Source: Lewinellaceae bacterium (GTDB taxonomy: Bacteria; Bacteroidota; Bacteroidia; Chitinophagales; Saprospiraceae). Taken from it: DNA of 64,000 nt. The position numbers were made by a program, and so were the translations under genes. How positions within the stretch are numbered: position 1 is the stretch's first letter; every line of letters begins with the position of its first letter. The notes under the pieces were generated by a model. The model was not told the origin of the DNA and did no database searches. It saw only the letters and a list, made by a program, of their open reading frames with translations. The stretch covers positions 372,001 to 436,000 of the forward strand of contig JACJYI010000003.1 of NCBI GenBank assembly GCA_020636225.1, read 5' to 3'. Below are positions 34,601 to 42,483 of the stretch, piece by piece.

Positions 34601-36444
34601 AGCACGGGGTGGTTGGGGTTGGCCGACTGTTCAAAGTCCATCATATGGCAGGATGAACACTCTGTCGGAGTACCCGCATAGCCCGAGGCGTGACATTGCA
34701 GGCAATCGGTACTGGCATGCGCCCCGGTGAGGGGGAAGGCGGTCATGCTGTGATCAAACACGTCATCCGCACTGCCGGTCGGGTGGCAGGCCAGGCAGGA
34801 GGTGCTGTTGTAGGTATACCCCGGCACGCCATTGTGTTCATTGTCCGTCTCCGGGTTGGTATGGCAGGTGGTGCAGGTGAACTCGGCGTAATTCGCCGGA
34901 TTGGTATGACAATCCACACAGGCATTCCACTCTCCATTATGTTTGCCACTGAAGATCGGGAAGTACTGCCCGTCGTGATCAAAGGTGGAGGGCACCCAAC
35001 TGGATTCGCTGTGACAGGATGCACAATCCTGGGAGAACATCAGGGCTCCATGATCCGGATCGGTGGTCTGGTCATAGTCGGTCTGGTGGCAGCCGGCGCA
35101 GGTGCTCGGGGTATTGAGATAATCCCCGTTGTGGCAGGCGGCACAATCGTTGGCAATGAGGGCATGCGCCCCGTTCAATGGATAGAAATCATTGTGGTTG
35201 GGGAAGAGGGCCGGATTCCAGTCGGGGTCCGTGGTATGGCAGGCCGCACAATCCATGGAGAATCCCAGGTCGATGTGGTTGGGGTTGACCGTCTGGTTGA
35301 AGTCCTGGGTGTGGCACGCCGAACATTCCGTGGGGGTGCCGGTATAGCCGGCGGTATGGCAGGATGCGCAATCGACCATCAGGTGGCTGCCGGTCAGCGG
35401 GAAGGCGGTCATGCTGTGATCGAACACATCGTCAGCATCCCCGGTGGGATGGCAGGCCAGACAAGCCGTGCTCGAATAGGTATAGCCGGTGACCCCTGTA
35501 TGGTCATCATCCGTTTCCGGATTCATGTGACAGGTGATGCAGGTGAATTCCGCATAATTAGCCGGGTTGGTATGGCACTCGGCACAGGACGTCCATTCGC
35601 CCTGGTGCTTGCCGGAGTAGATCGGGAAGTAGGTCGCATCGTGGTCTTGGTAGGATGCAGGAGTCCATCCCGGATCGGTGGTGTGGCAGGCGGCACAGTC
35701 GGTGGAGAATCCACTCTGGACGTGGTTGGGATCCAGGGCGGCCTGGAAATTGGCGGCATGACACGAGACGCAATCCGTCGGCGTATTCTGGTAGGTTCCG
35801 TTGGTGTGGCACTGGGCGCAATCCGTGATGGCATGACCCAGGGTCAGGGGGAAGAAGCTGTGGTCCACCTTGTCCGTATTCCAGTCGATCTGGTTAATGT
35901 CATGGCAATCCGCACAATTGGTGGAGAAGTTGTTCTTGACGTGGTCGGGGCTGGTGGTGGCCTGGAAGTCCTGCAGGTGGCAGTTGACACAGTCGTTGCC
36001 CAGGCGATCGAAGCGCAGGCCGGTCTCCGACTTGTGACAGTCGAAACAGCTCACGGCGGCATGTGCGCCCACCAAGGGAAAACCATTATCGAAGTGGATC
36101 TCGGTCACATTATCCACCAGCCAGTTGTTGGCCGTGTGACAACGGGCACAATCCTGGCCAACGGTCTGTTGGTGGACGTCCACATGGCATGATATGCATT
36201 CGGAGCTGGCCTCTGAAAAGACCATGGAGGAATGGCAGCTGCGGCAATCTACCAGGGCATGCTGTCCTTCCAGGTCAAACCGGGTGGTCTCGTGCGAGAA
36301 GGCCATGTCCTCGCGAAGGGGCTTCCAGCCAGAGGGGGTGTGACAATCGGCACAATTGATGGCAAACTGCTCCCCATGCGGCGACTGGCCAGACAAGTGA
36401 AAGGCCAGAAGGAGCAACCATCCTATTTGTGACAATCTATACAT
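31645..36444 (-). CDS. Giant multihaem c-type cytochrome with 64 CxxCH motifs
   Basis: 1599 residues with an N-terminal signal peptide. I counted 64 CxxCH motifs by eye, about one per 25 residues, with no CxxxCH variants needed. The protein is a concatemer. Five landmark segments YFPIxSGKHxGEW, each followed by NPANYAEFTCTTCH-like and CLACHPTG-like motifs, punctuate it; between them are 9, 9, 12 and 21 haem motifs. The extra haems come as ~74-residue three-haem modules (CAACH, CAGCH, CALCH pattern). Many non-motif His residues (NPNH, FPIHDD, GAH) could be distal ligands. There is no T9SS domain. It overlaps the upstream 23-haem gene by 22 bp. Likely a periplasmic or surface electron wire; partner and acceptor unknown. 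Confidence 0.9.
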   Translation of the reverse strand: MYRLSQIGWLLLLAFHLSGQSPHGEQFAINCADCHTPSGWKPLREDMAFSHETTRFDLEGQHALVDCRSCHSSMVFSEASSECISCHVDVHQQTVGQDCARCHTANNWLVDNVTEIHFDNGFPLVGAHAAVSCFDCHKSETGLRFDRLGNDCVNCHLQDFQATTSPDHVKNNFSTNCADCHDINQIDWNTDKVDHSFFPLTLGHAITDCAQCHTNGTYQNTPTDCVSCHAANFQAALDPNHVQSGFSTDCAACHTTDPGWTPASYQDHDATYFPIYSGKHQGEWTSCAECHTNPANYAEFTCITCHMNPETDDDHTGVTGYTYSSTACLACHPTGDADDVFDHSMTAFPLTGSHLMVDCASCHTAGYTGTPTECSACHTQDFNQTVNPNHIDLGFSMDCAACHTTDPDWNPALFPNHNDFYPLNGAHALIANDCAACHNGDYLNTPSTCAGCHQTDYDQTTDPDHGALMFSQDCASCHSESSWVPSTFDHDGQYFPIFSGKHNGEWNACVDCHTNPANYAEFTCTTCHTNPETDNEHNGVPGYTYNSTSCLACHPTGSADDVFDHSMTAFPLTGAHASTDCLQCHASGYAGTPTECSSCHMMDFEQSANPNHPVLGFPVDCAGCHTTDPGWSPATFPIHHDYYPLNGAHAAIANDCATCHNGDYNNTPNTCAGCHQSDYDQTTNPDHLALQFSSDCASCHTESAWTPATFDHDGQYFPIYSGKHLGEWDQCTDCHTNPANYAEFTCTTCHTNPETDNEHNGVPGYTYNSTSCLACHPTGDANDAFDHNSTGFPLTGAHTTTDCIACHAAGYAGTPTNCDACHMPDWNTASNPDHQGLNFSTDCATCHTTEPGWSPAQFPDHDNFWVLDGAHIPIASECAACHNGNYNNTPNTCAGCHTPDFNGATNPNHQALGLPTDCALCHTTAPDWMPATFPIHDDFYPLMGAHAGISNDCAACHNGNYNNTPNTCFGCHSDDFNNTQNPNHVAAQFSTDCASCHTENAWVPADFDHDAQYFPIYSGKHQGEWSQCVECHINPNNYTEFSCTGCHLNPETDNDHQGIPGYSYNSNSCYACHPTGDANDAFDHSLTNFPLTGAHVSVDCASCHAAGYQGTPTNCDACHMTDFNQTANPNHIALNFGTDCAQCHTTDPGWSPAQFPDHNNFWVLDGAHLPIANDCAACHAGNYNNTPNTCEGCHLPDYNQSANPNHTALNFPTDCASCHTTAPGWSPATFSIHDDYWVLDGGHLPVANDCAACHNGDYNNTPNTCAGCHTPDYNASTNPNHQSLGLPTDCALCHTTNPDWMPATFPIHDNFWPFNGAHVAVANDCAACHNGDYNNTPNTCYGCHAADYNQTSNPNHQNAGFPTDCVICHNENGWIPATIDHNSFWPLEGAHENVDCNSCHQGNYNNTPNTCAGCHTPDYNASANPNHQNLGLPTDCALCHTTDPDWFPATFPIHDDFWPLTGAHAGIANDCAACHNGDYNNTPNTCYGCHAAEYNATNDPDHEQAGFPTNCDACHATNAWVPATWDHDGQYFPIYSGKHEGEWNQCSECHTTPGNYSVFSCIDCHEHDDPVDLADKHEDVPGYSYNSQACYSCHPTGED

Positions 36445-38237
36445 GCAAACTTCTCGATCTTATAGCGCACAAAAGTTACACCGTTTTCCGTCTCCGGAAG
36501 ATGACATTCGTCACATCCGATCTCGGCATGTCGACCCTCCAGGGGAAAGGCGGTTCGGTCGTGGTCAAAAAAGTCGGCCGTCCACCCGTCGAAGCCATGA
36601 CACCGCTTGCAATCCGTCGATCCGTCCTCGTCAAACTGGGTCCCATGTACATTCTCATGACATCCTGTACAGGATGATGCCAAATCTACGAATTTCCCAT
36701 ACGGAAAGCCAGTTTCGGGGACATGACAGGCCCGGCATTCCTGCTGAAGGTGGATTCCTAGCAGCTGAAACGGCGTCTGGTCATGATCGAACCGGCTGTC
36801 GCGCCATCGCGACGTGAGATGACACACATCGCAGCGATGGTCCGGATCGTATTTCTCAGGTATCTGGCCATTATGGACATCGGCATGACAAGCGGTGCAT
36901 TCCTTGCCCAGATCCCGGAACACCCATTTCTCCTCCTTCAGATGGCAGGCAAAACAAGGCGTGGCCAGATGGGCGCCATCCAGTGGGAATGCCGTTTGTG
37001 CATGGTCTTCCATTGTGAATAGACTGCCCTGGAAGCCATCCACGGTATGACAGTCCGCACAATCGCGAATGGTCCCTTCCCGGGCAAACTGGCCTTCATG
37101 GTAATCGGCATGACAGGAGGCGCAAGTGTTGTGGGGCAGGGGATCGAGGAAGCTCTCGGTGTGACAATCCCGGCAGTCGACCTGCTGGTGCTTGCCCAGC
37201 AGGGCAAACTCGGTGAGGCTGTGGTCGAACTGGTCCAGGTTCTTGATCGAGGTGAATGATTCTTCCTGGTGGCAGTTGGCGCAAGCGTTCCCAAAGCGGC
37301 CGTCGTGGGTGTCCTCGTGGCACTGGATGCAATCGGACGTCTGGATGCCCGTTCGATCCTGGAACAGGACCCGTGGGGCAGCATCCAGGGTATGGCAGGA
37401 GGCACAATCCGTCTGCTGATGTTTGCCCTTCAAGGGGAAGTCGGTGCGGTTGTGATTGAATCGGACCCTGCCGCGAAATTCGTCGAAGCCTTGTTCGGTA
37501 TGACATTCACTGCAGTGGTTGAGGAGGTGGTTCTGGTGGGGATCGTCATGACAGGAACTGCATTCGGAGAACGGGACATCCGCGTATTGCCGGAAGGTCT
37601 TGCCGTCCCGGGTCACTTCCTGGTGGCAACTGGCACAGTCGACCTGGCGGTGTTTGCCGATGAGGGCAAAGGCCGTCTTGTTGTGGTCGAACTTCACAGC
37701 CGGGGCGAAGGCATCGGTGGTATGGCAGGCGGCACAGTCCGTTCCCAGGGTGCGCTGGTGCGCATCCTCATGACAGGCGGCACAATCCTGGGAAAGCCCT
37801 AGGAAGGTCTTCTTCCGGGAACGGATCTCCCGGTCGCTGATGAGGTCCGGTTTGTGACAGTCCCGACAATCGATCTTCTTGTGTGATCCGGTCAGCTCGT
37901 AGCCGGTCAGCCGGTGGTCAAAGGTCTTCTGGTCGAAGCGGATCATCTCGAACTGACGTCCGTGGTGTTCGCTGTGGCAGGAGGCACACTCTTTCCCCTT
38001 CACCTCCCGTGAGGCGTGATACCCTTTTCGGGCCTGGATCCGCGAGTGCAGGTCCTTGTGGCATTCCAGGCATTTGTCATTGGAGACCTTGTTACCCAGG
38101 ACGTGGCACTTGGTGCAGTTGCGGATCCCTTCCAGATCGGCATGGGATTGGGTCAGCTCACCGGGAGACAACTGGGCGAAGACCTCCGGCGAGGCCAGGA
38201 GGAAAAGGATGGTCAATATGATGAATGCCCTTTGCAT
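36423..38237 (-). CDS. Multihaem c-type cytochrome with 23 CxxCH motifs
   Basis: 604 residues with a signal peptide (MQRAFIILTILFLLASPEVFAQ). I counted 23 CxxCH motifs spread over the whole chain, many in the pattern FDHxxTxFxLxGKHxxxDCxxCH, in which the conserved His before the motif may be a distal haem ligand. The repeat type differs from that of the 64-motif protein, so the two are not recent duplicates. It begins 6 bp after the oxidoreductase stop. Probably a periplasmic electron carrier between the inner-membrane proteins and the giant cytochrome. Confidence 0.9.
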   Translation of the reverse strand: MQRAFIILTILFLLASPEVFAQLSPGELTQSHADLEGIRNCTKCHVLGNKVSNDKCLECHKDLHSRIQARKGYHASREVKGKECASCHSEHHGRQFEMIRFDQKTFDHRLTGYELTGSHKKIDCRDCHKPDLISDREIRSRKKTFLGLSQDCAACHEDAHQRTLGTDCAACHTTDAFAPAVKFDHNKTAFALIGKHRQVDCASCHQEVTRDGKTFRQYADVPFSECSSCHDDPHQNHLLNHCSECHTEQGFDEFRGRVRFNHNRTDFPLKGKHQQTDCASCHTLDAAPRVLFQDRTGIQTSDCIQCHEDTHDGRFGNACANCHQEESFTSIKNLDQFDHSLTEFALLGKHQQVDCRDCHTESFLDPLPHNTCASCHADYHEGQFAREGTIRDCADCHTVDGFQGSLFTMEDHAQTAFPLDGAHLATPCFACHLKEEKWVFRDLGKECTACHADVHNGQIPEKYDPDHRCDVCHLTSRWRDSRFDHDQTPFQLLGIHLQQECRACHVPETGFPYGKFVDLASSCTGCHENVHGTQFDEDGSTDCKRCHGFDGWTADFFDHDRTAFPLEGRHAEIGCDECHLPETENGVTFVRYKIEKFACIDCHK

Positions 38238-38243
38238 GCCCGG

Positions 38244-39566
38244 TCAGTGGTGTTTCTTCACGGTATATCCGAATCGTTTGGTGATCTTGACCCCTGTCTT
38301 TTCCAGGAATTGGGTGGGCAATTCGCCTCCCGCAAAAATGAAGACCCTTTGGTTGGGAATGCTGAACTCGGACTGGTCCGTTTCATTCCTCAGGATCACC
38401 ACATCCGGATCGATCCGAACGGGATTGGTCAGGAAGGCACAGGTCAGTTTCTGTTCGTTGATGGCAGCCAGGATCTTTTCCCGGTTTTTCGGCTTGATCC
38501 GGGCGAAGGCGTCCTTTCGGTACGACAAGGTGACCTGGTTGTCCTCCATCAGCGAAAGGGCCGCCTCGATGGCAGAGTCGCCGCCGCCCACCACCAGGAT
38601 GTGTTCGTCATGGATCAGTTCCGGTTCCAATAGCCGGTAGGCCACCTTTTCGCTCTCTTCTCCGGGTATGCCCAGTTTTCGGGGGCTGCCCCTTCGCCCA
38701 ATGGCGAGGAGAACCCGCTTGGTGTGGAAGATCTCCCCACCCTGCGTTTCTACCTCGAATCCCTGTTTGGTCATGCGGATCTCTTCCACCTTGGCATGCT
38801 CCCTGATCCGGATATTGTTCTTCGACAACACCTCATTCCAGAGATCCAGAAGCTCGGTCTTGCTGGTATCAAAGAGCTTGACCTTGCCATGCAGGGGGAG
38901 GTCCATGGGGGCCGTCATTACGATCTTCGACCTTGGAAAGGTAAAGACCGTGCCGCCGAGGGAATCCTGTTCGAGGGTCACGACATCCAGCTTGTGCTTG
39001 GTGGCGGTCAGGGTGGCCGAAATGCCGGCCGGACCGGCGCCGACGATGATCAGGTCATGGGTGGCCGGGTCCTTGGGAATGCCCGACCGGATCATGCTTT
39101 CCACGGCGCCCTGTCCCTGCTCGACGCTGTTCTTGATCAGGCCCATGCCACCGAGTTCGCCGGCGATGTAGATCCCGGGGACGTTCGATTCGAAATCGGG
39201 GTTGACATGAGGCAGGTCGACCCCGCGTTTCTCGGTGCCAATGACCAGGGAAATCGCTTCCACCGGGCAACTGTGGAAGCAGGCACCGTGACCGACACAA
39301 TGGGAGGCATTGACCAGGGAGGCCTTGCCCCGGGTCAGTCCGAGGATGTCCTGTTCCGGACAGGCGGCAACACATGCCGCGCTGCCGATGCATTTGTTCA
39401 GGTCAATGACCGGATGAAGGGACACCGGCTCGAACAATCCATCCTGCTTGGCCTGTTCGATCTTGGCCTCGACCTCCTCGGATGCCTTCTTCAGCTTGCG
39501 CATGTAGATCACCACGATGATGGCGCAAAGGACAAAGACGGAGCCGTAGATCAGGATCTCTTCCAT
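38244..39566 (-). CDS. Membrane-anchored ferredoxin/FAD-dependent oxidoreductase
   Basis: 440 residues. One N-terminal helix (~5-21) anchors a cytoplasmic enzyme. Residues ~55-110 form a two-cluster ferredoxin, but each binding motif has three Cys with the second position changed: CIGSAACVAACP (Ser) and CVGHGACFHSCP (His). From ~165 a thioredoxin-reductase-like FAD fold follows with GAGPAG, and an NAD(P)H-binding GGGDSA near 330. It would pass electrons between NAD(P)H or ferredoxin and the membrane. It sits between the cytochrome b-like and cytochrome c genes, 15 and 6 bp apart. The direction of flow cannot be read from the sequence. Confidence 0.82.
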   Translation of the reverse strand: MEEILIYGSVFVLCAIIVVIYMRKLKKASEEVEAKIEQAKQDGLFEPVSLHPVIDLNKCIGSAACVAACPEQDILGLTRGKASLVNASHCVGHGACFHSCPVEAISLVIGTEKRGVDLPHVNPDFESNVPGIYIAGELGGMGLIKNSVEQGQGAVESMIRSGIPKDPATHDLIIVGAGPAGISATLTATKHKLDVVTLEQDSLGGTVFTFPRSKIVMTAPMDLPLHGKVKLFDTSKTELLDLWNEVLSKNNIRIREHAKVEEIRMTKQGFEVETQGGEIFHTKRVLLAIGRRGSPRKLGIPGEESEKVAYRLLEPELIHDEHILVVGGGDSAIEAALSLMEDNQVTLSYRKDAFARIKPKNREKILAAINEQKLTCAFLTNPVRIDPDVVILRNETDQSEFSIPNQRVFIFAGGELPTQFLEKTGVKITKRFGYTVKKHH

Positions 39567-39581
39567 ATCAGGAGGTGTGGG

Positions 39582-40448
39582 TTAGAAGATCCATCGATAA
39601 CCGAATAAGAGGGTGACAACCACGTGGATGACCATGATGATCAGCATGATCAGGGCGAAGGGCAGGTGCGCCACATGCCAGTATTTGAAGAGCTTGACCA
39701 TGGTCTGCAACCGTTCGATGCGGTGGTTGATCCGGATCTCACTTTTGATCAGGCCGGTCACCTGCCGGATCGCCTGCCGGTCCAGTCCGGCTTCCCGCAA
39801 GATCCCCCTGGCGGTGCGAAGGCGTCGCCGGTCATCGCGATGGGTTTGCCAGTAGCGCACCAGGATATTTTGAGAGGCAATTTCCGCACTTCGGGTCGTG
39901 GCCACCAGCTGGTCGACTTGCCTTTCATCCATGCTGAACCGTTCCCGCAGGGTGCCGGCCAGATCGAGCTGCATGGCCCGGATCTCGCCCAGGGACAGTT
40001 CCCGTCCTTCGATGGTTCGAGGGATCTGGATGTAGATGAATCGACCAATTACCCCGGAGGCGACCACGGCGACCATGCTCCAGAAACTGATGGATACGAT
40101 GCCCCCGAACTTGAAGGCCGTATGAAACAGGATCATGATCGGCCCCAGGGTGCAGAGGAAAATGTGAAACTCCAACCAGTATTTTAACCTGCCGAACCGG
40201 GCGAGAAACAGGTATCGCTTGCGGGCGATATACCCGAAGACGCCGATCAGGATCAGAAGTGTACCGAAAATGCCGAGGCCATGCCCGAAAGCCCCCGAAG
40301 GCTTGAACCAGTCGTGATGCGGGTGGTAGAACCGCTCTTCCAGGGAGGTGCTGTAGTACTGGAATCCACTGAACGCCAGGTAGAACGACACGACCACCAC
40401 AATGGCGACCAGACTGGAGATATAGAGCCGATGGACAAATGGCGACAT
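39582..40448 (-). CDS. Cytochrome b-like integral membrane protein, first gene of the operon
   Basis: 288 residues from ATG 40448 (the longer ORF uses TTG 40490). Helices at about 10-30, 52-74, 90-113, 118-135 and 260-283. His residues sit within or at the edges of these helices (GHGLGIFG, WLEFHIF, ILFHTAF, WHVAHLPF, VIHVVV), enough for two b haems. A cytoplasmic helical segment of ~110 residues (~145-255, Arg-rich) separates the last helix. It resembles no named family exactly, but is of the cytochrome b561/ferric-reductase style. It probably links the quinone pool or the FAD protein to the periplasmic cytochromes. Confidence 0.72.
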   Translation of the reverse strand: MSPFVHRLYISSLVAIVVVVSFYLAFSGFQYYSTSLEERFYHPHHDWFKPSGAFGHGLGIFGTLLILIGVFGYIARKRYLFLARFGRLKYWLEFHIFLCTLGPIMILFHTAFKFGGIVSISFWSMVAVVASGVIGRFIYIQIPRTIEGRELSLGEIRAMQLDLAGTLRERFSMDERQVDQLVATTRSAEIASQNILVRYWQTHRDDRRRLRTARGILREAGLDRQAIRQVTGLIKSEIRINHRIERLQTMVKLFKYWHVAHLPFALIMLIIMVIHVVVTLLFGYRWIF

Positions 40449-40472
40449 GAGGAAACCCGGAATTTCTCCGGC

Positions 40473-40480
40473 TAAAGATA
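40473..40480 (-). promoter_or_regulatory. Candidate -7 box (TATCTTTA) for the cytochrome operon
   Basis: One mismatch to TAnnTTTG on the minus strand, 24 bp upstream of ATG 40448. The divergent Wzi-like gene starts ~210 bp away, so this intergenic region must hold promoters for both. Confidence 0.3.
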
Positions 40481-40690
40481 ACGGAATCAAGAACGGAGGC
40501 CAACTGCCTGTGCCTTATACGACAGGGTGATCTTGATCATTGATGGCATGTCCATGGGCATTTGGCGGGGAAAGGCATTCGGCTGGTTCGCCATCGACCA
40601 GGGCTCGGGGATGGCCGGGTCTTGCCGGAATGATCTGCAATTCCCTGATTTCTCATGGGGAATTCAGATTGGGTAGTATTTTCGGCCTTG

Positions 40691-42481
40691 ATGTGCTTCC
40701 ACCGGATCTGTTTTTCCTCCGTCCTCCTCCTGAGCAGTGTGATCACCGCTGCCGGTCAGGTGTTGGGTCTCGACCCCGGCAGCGAGGATACCCGGATCAT
40801 CGAACGGATGATCACCAAGACAGGTGAGCATGGACTGGTGACCTCCGGCCTCTATCCGCTGAACCGGGATGCCGTAGCCGCCCTGGCCATGCGGTGGGAC
40901 ACCATGGCCACGCCGATCGGTGTCCAGGACCGTTTCGACCTGTTCGAGATCTACAAGGACAACAACGAATGGTTGGTGCAGCCGGGGCAATACGACGGAT
41001 TCACCAAACAGCGATTGCCCATCACCTTTGTGGATTATGAGGGCAACACCCGGGTCGGGAAGAGTCATGTCATGGCCAGCACGGTCCATCCCCGCTATGT
41101 CCTGAGCAAGAGACCGATCGGGCGATGGTTCTACCGCACACCGGCCAATGCGTGGGAAACCCAGACCCCCTCCTTCTATGTCAAGGCCAACCCCTTGCTG
41201 CGTCTCAGCCTGAGCCGCGATGCAGACCAGGGGTTCTTTTTTGCCAATCAGCGCGGGGTGCGCATTCGGGGCGGTGTTGATGAACGCATCTATTTCGCCA
41301 CGGAGATCCTGGAGACCCAGGCCCGGTTTCCGGAGTATGTCCGGGAGTACACCGACTATCATCGGGCATTGCCTGGCAACGGATTGTACAAGACCTACCA
41401 GAGCAGTGTACTGGATATCGACAATGGCCTGGATTACCTGAACGCTCAGGGCTATGTCGGATTCCGGATCATTCCTCATATCCACGCCCAGATCGGACAC
41501 GGTCGCCACATGATCGGACAGGGATACCGGTCCCTTCTGCTGTCCGATTTTTCGAACAATTACTTCTATCTCAAATTCCTCACCCGGGTCGGTCGGTTTA
41601 CCTACCAGAACATCTTTGCCGAGCTGGCGGCAGCCTCCGCCAACGGGATCAGTGGCGACCGGCTGGTGCCCAAGAAGTATATGGCCGCCCACTATCTGGG
41701 CGTGGATATCCTCGACAATCTCCATGTCGGCCTGTTCGAATCGGTGGTCTACAACCGATCCAGCCAGTTCGAATTGCAATACCTGAATCCGGTCATCCTC
41801 TACCGCAGCGTGGAGCACCTCACCGGCAGCCCCGATAATGTGCTGGTCGGTCTGAATGCCGACTGGCGATTTCTTCGCCGTTTCCAATTGTACGGACAGT
41901 TCATCCTGGACGAGTTCAAGTTCAGCGAGCTGTTCCTGGACAACCGGGGTTGGTGGGCCAACAAGTACGGGTTCCAGGCGGGGCTCAAGGCCATTGACGT
42001 GGCCGGAGTGGATCATCTGGATCTGCAGGTGGAATACAACCAGGTCCGCCCCTATACCTACCAGCATTTCGACAGCCTGAGCAACTACACCCACTACAAC
42101 ATGCCCCTGGCGCATCCGCTGGGAGCGAATCTCAAGGAGTGGATCTTCATCGGACGTTACCAGCCTGCCCGTCGCTGGGTGATCGAAGGGCGCATGATCG
42201 CGGCCCGGACCGGACGGGATGTCGAGGGGTTGAATTATGGCAGTGATATCCTCCGCAACTATACCAGTCGAATCGGTGATTTTGACAATGTCACCGGGCA
42301 GGGTGAGGATACCCGGATCACCATCGTCGGGGTGGATGCAACCTATGAGCTGTTTTACCATTTCTATCTCCAGGCGTCCTTCTTCCATCGTGTTGAAAAG
42401 ACGCCGTCCGACCAGCGGTCCCTGCAGGTGATCGGTGGCGGTATTCGCTGGAATCTGCCAGATGTCAGAATGGATTTCTAA
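40691..42481 (+). CDS. Wzi-like outer-membrane beta-barrel (capsule assembly family)
   Basis: 596 residues from ATG 40691 (ATG 40655 is also possible). A signal peptide ends near ITAAGQ. The mature chain shows the Wzi-family pattern: an N-terminal helical segment, then many barrel strands with HAQIGHGRHMIGQGYRSLLL and RFTYQNIFAELA in the middle and a final strand ending in Phe (DVRMDF), as in outer-membrane proteins. Wzi proteins bind or help assemble surface polysaccharide; in Bacteroidota this family is broad and the ligand is unknown. Divergent to the cytochrome operon, and 2 bp upstream of metH. Confidence 0.78.
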   Translation: MCFHRICFSSVLLLSSVITAAGQVLGLDPGSEDTRIIERMITKTGEHGLVTSGLYPLNRDAVAALAMRWDTMATPIGVQDRFDLFEIYKDNNEWLVQPGQYDGFTKQRLPITFVDYEGNTRVGKSHVMASTVHPRYVLSKRPIGRWFYRTPANAWETQTPSFYVKANPLLRLSLSRDADQGFFFANQRGVRIRGGVDERIYFATEILETQARFPEYVREYTDYHRALPGNGLYKTYQSSVLDIDNGLDYLNAQGYVGFRIIPHIHAQIGHGRHMIGQGYRSLLLSDFSNNYFYLKFLTRVGRFTYQNIFAELAAASANGISGDRLVPKKYMAAHYLGVDILDNLHVGLFESVVYNRSSQFELQYLNPVILYRSVEHLTGSPDNVLVGLNADWRFLRRFQLYGQFILDEFKFSELFLDNRGWWANKYGFQAGLKAIDVAGVDHLDLQVEYNQVRPYTYQHFDSLSNYTHYNMPLAHPLGANLKEWIFIGRYQPARRWVIEGRMIAARTGRDVEGLNYGSDILRNYTSRIGDFDNVTGQGEDTRITIVGVDATYELFYHFYLQASFFHRVEKTPSDQRSLQVIGGGIRWNLPDVRMDF

Positions 42482-42483
42482 AC

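Noticed and set aside
34690..36192. Plus-strand ORF of 500 codons opposite the 64-haem gene
   Set aside because: Same antisense effect of the GC-rich repeats; no protein-family features.
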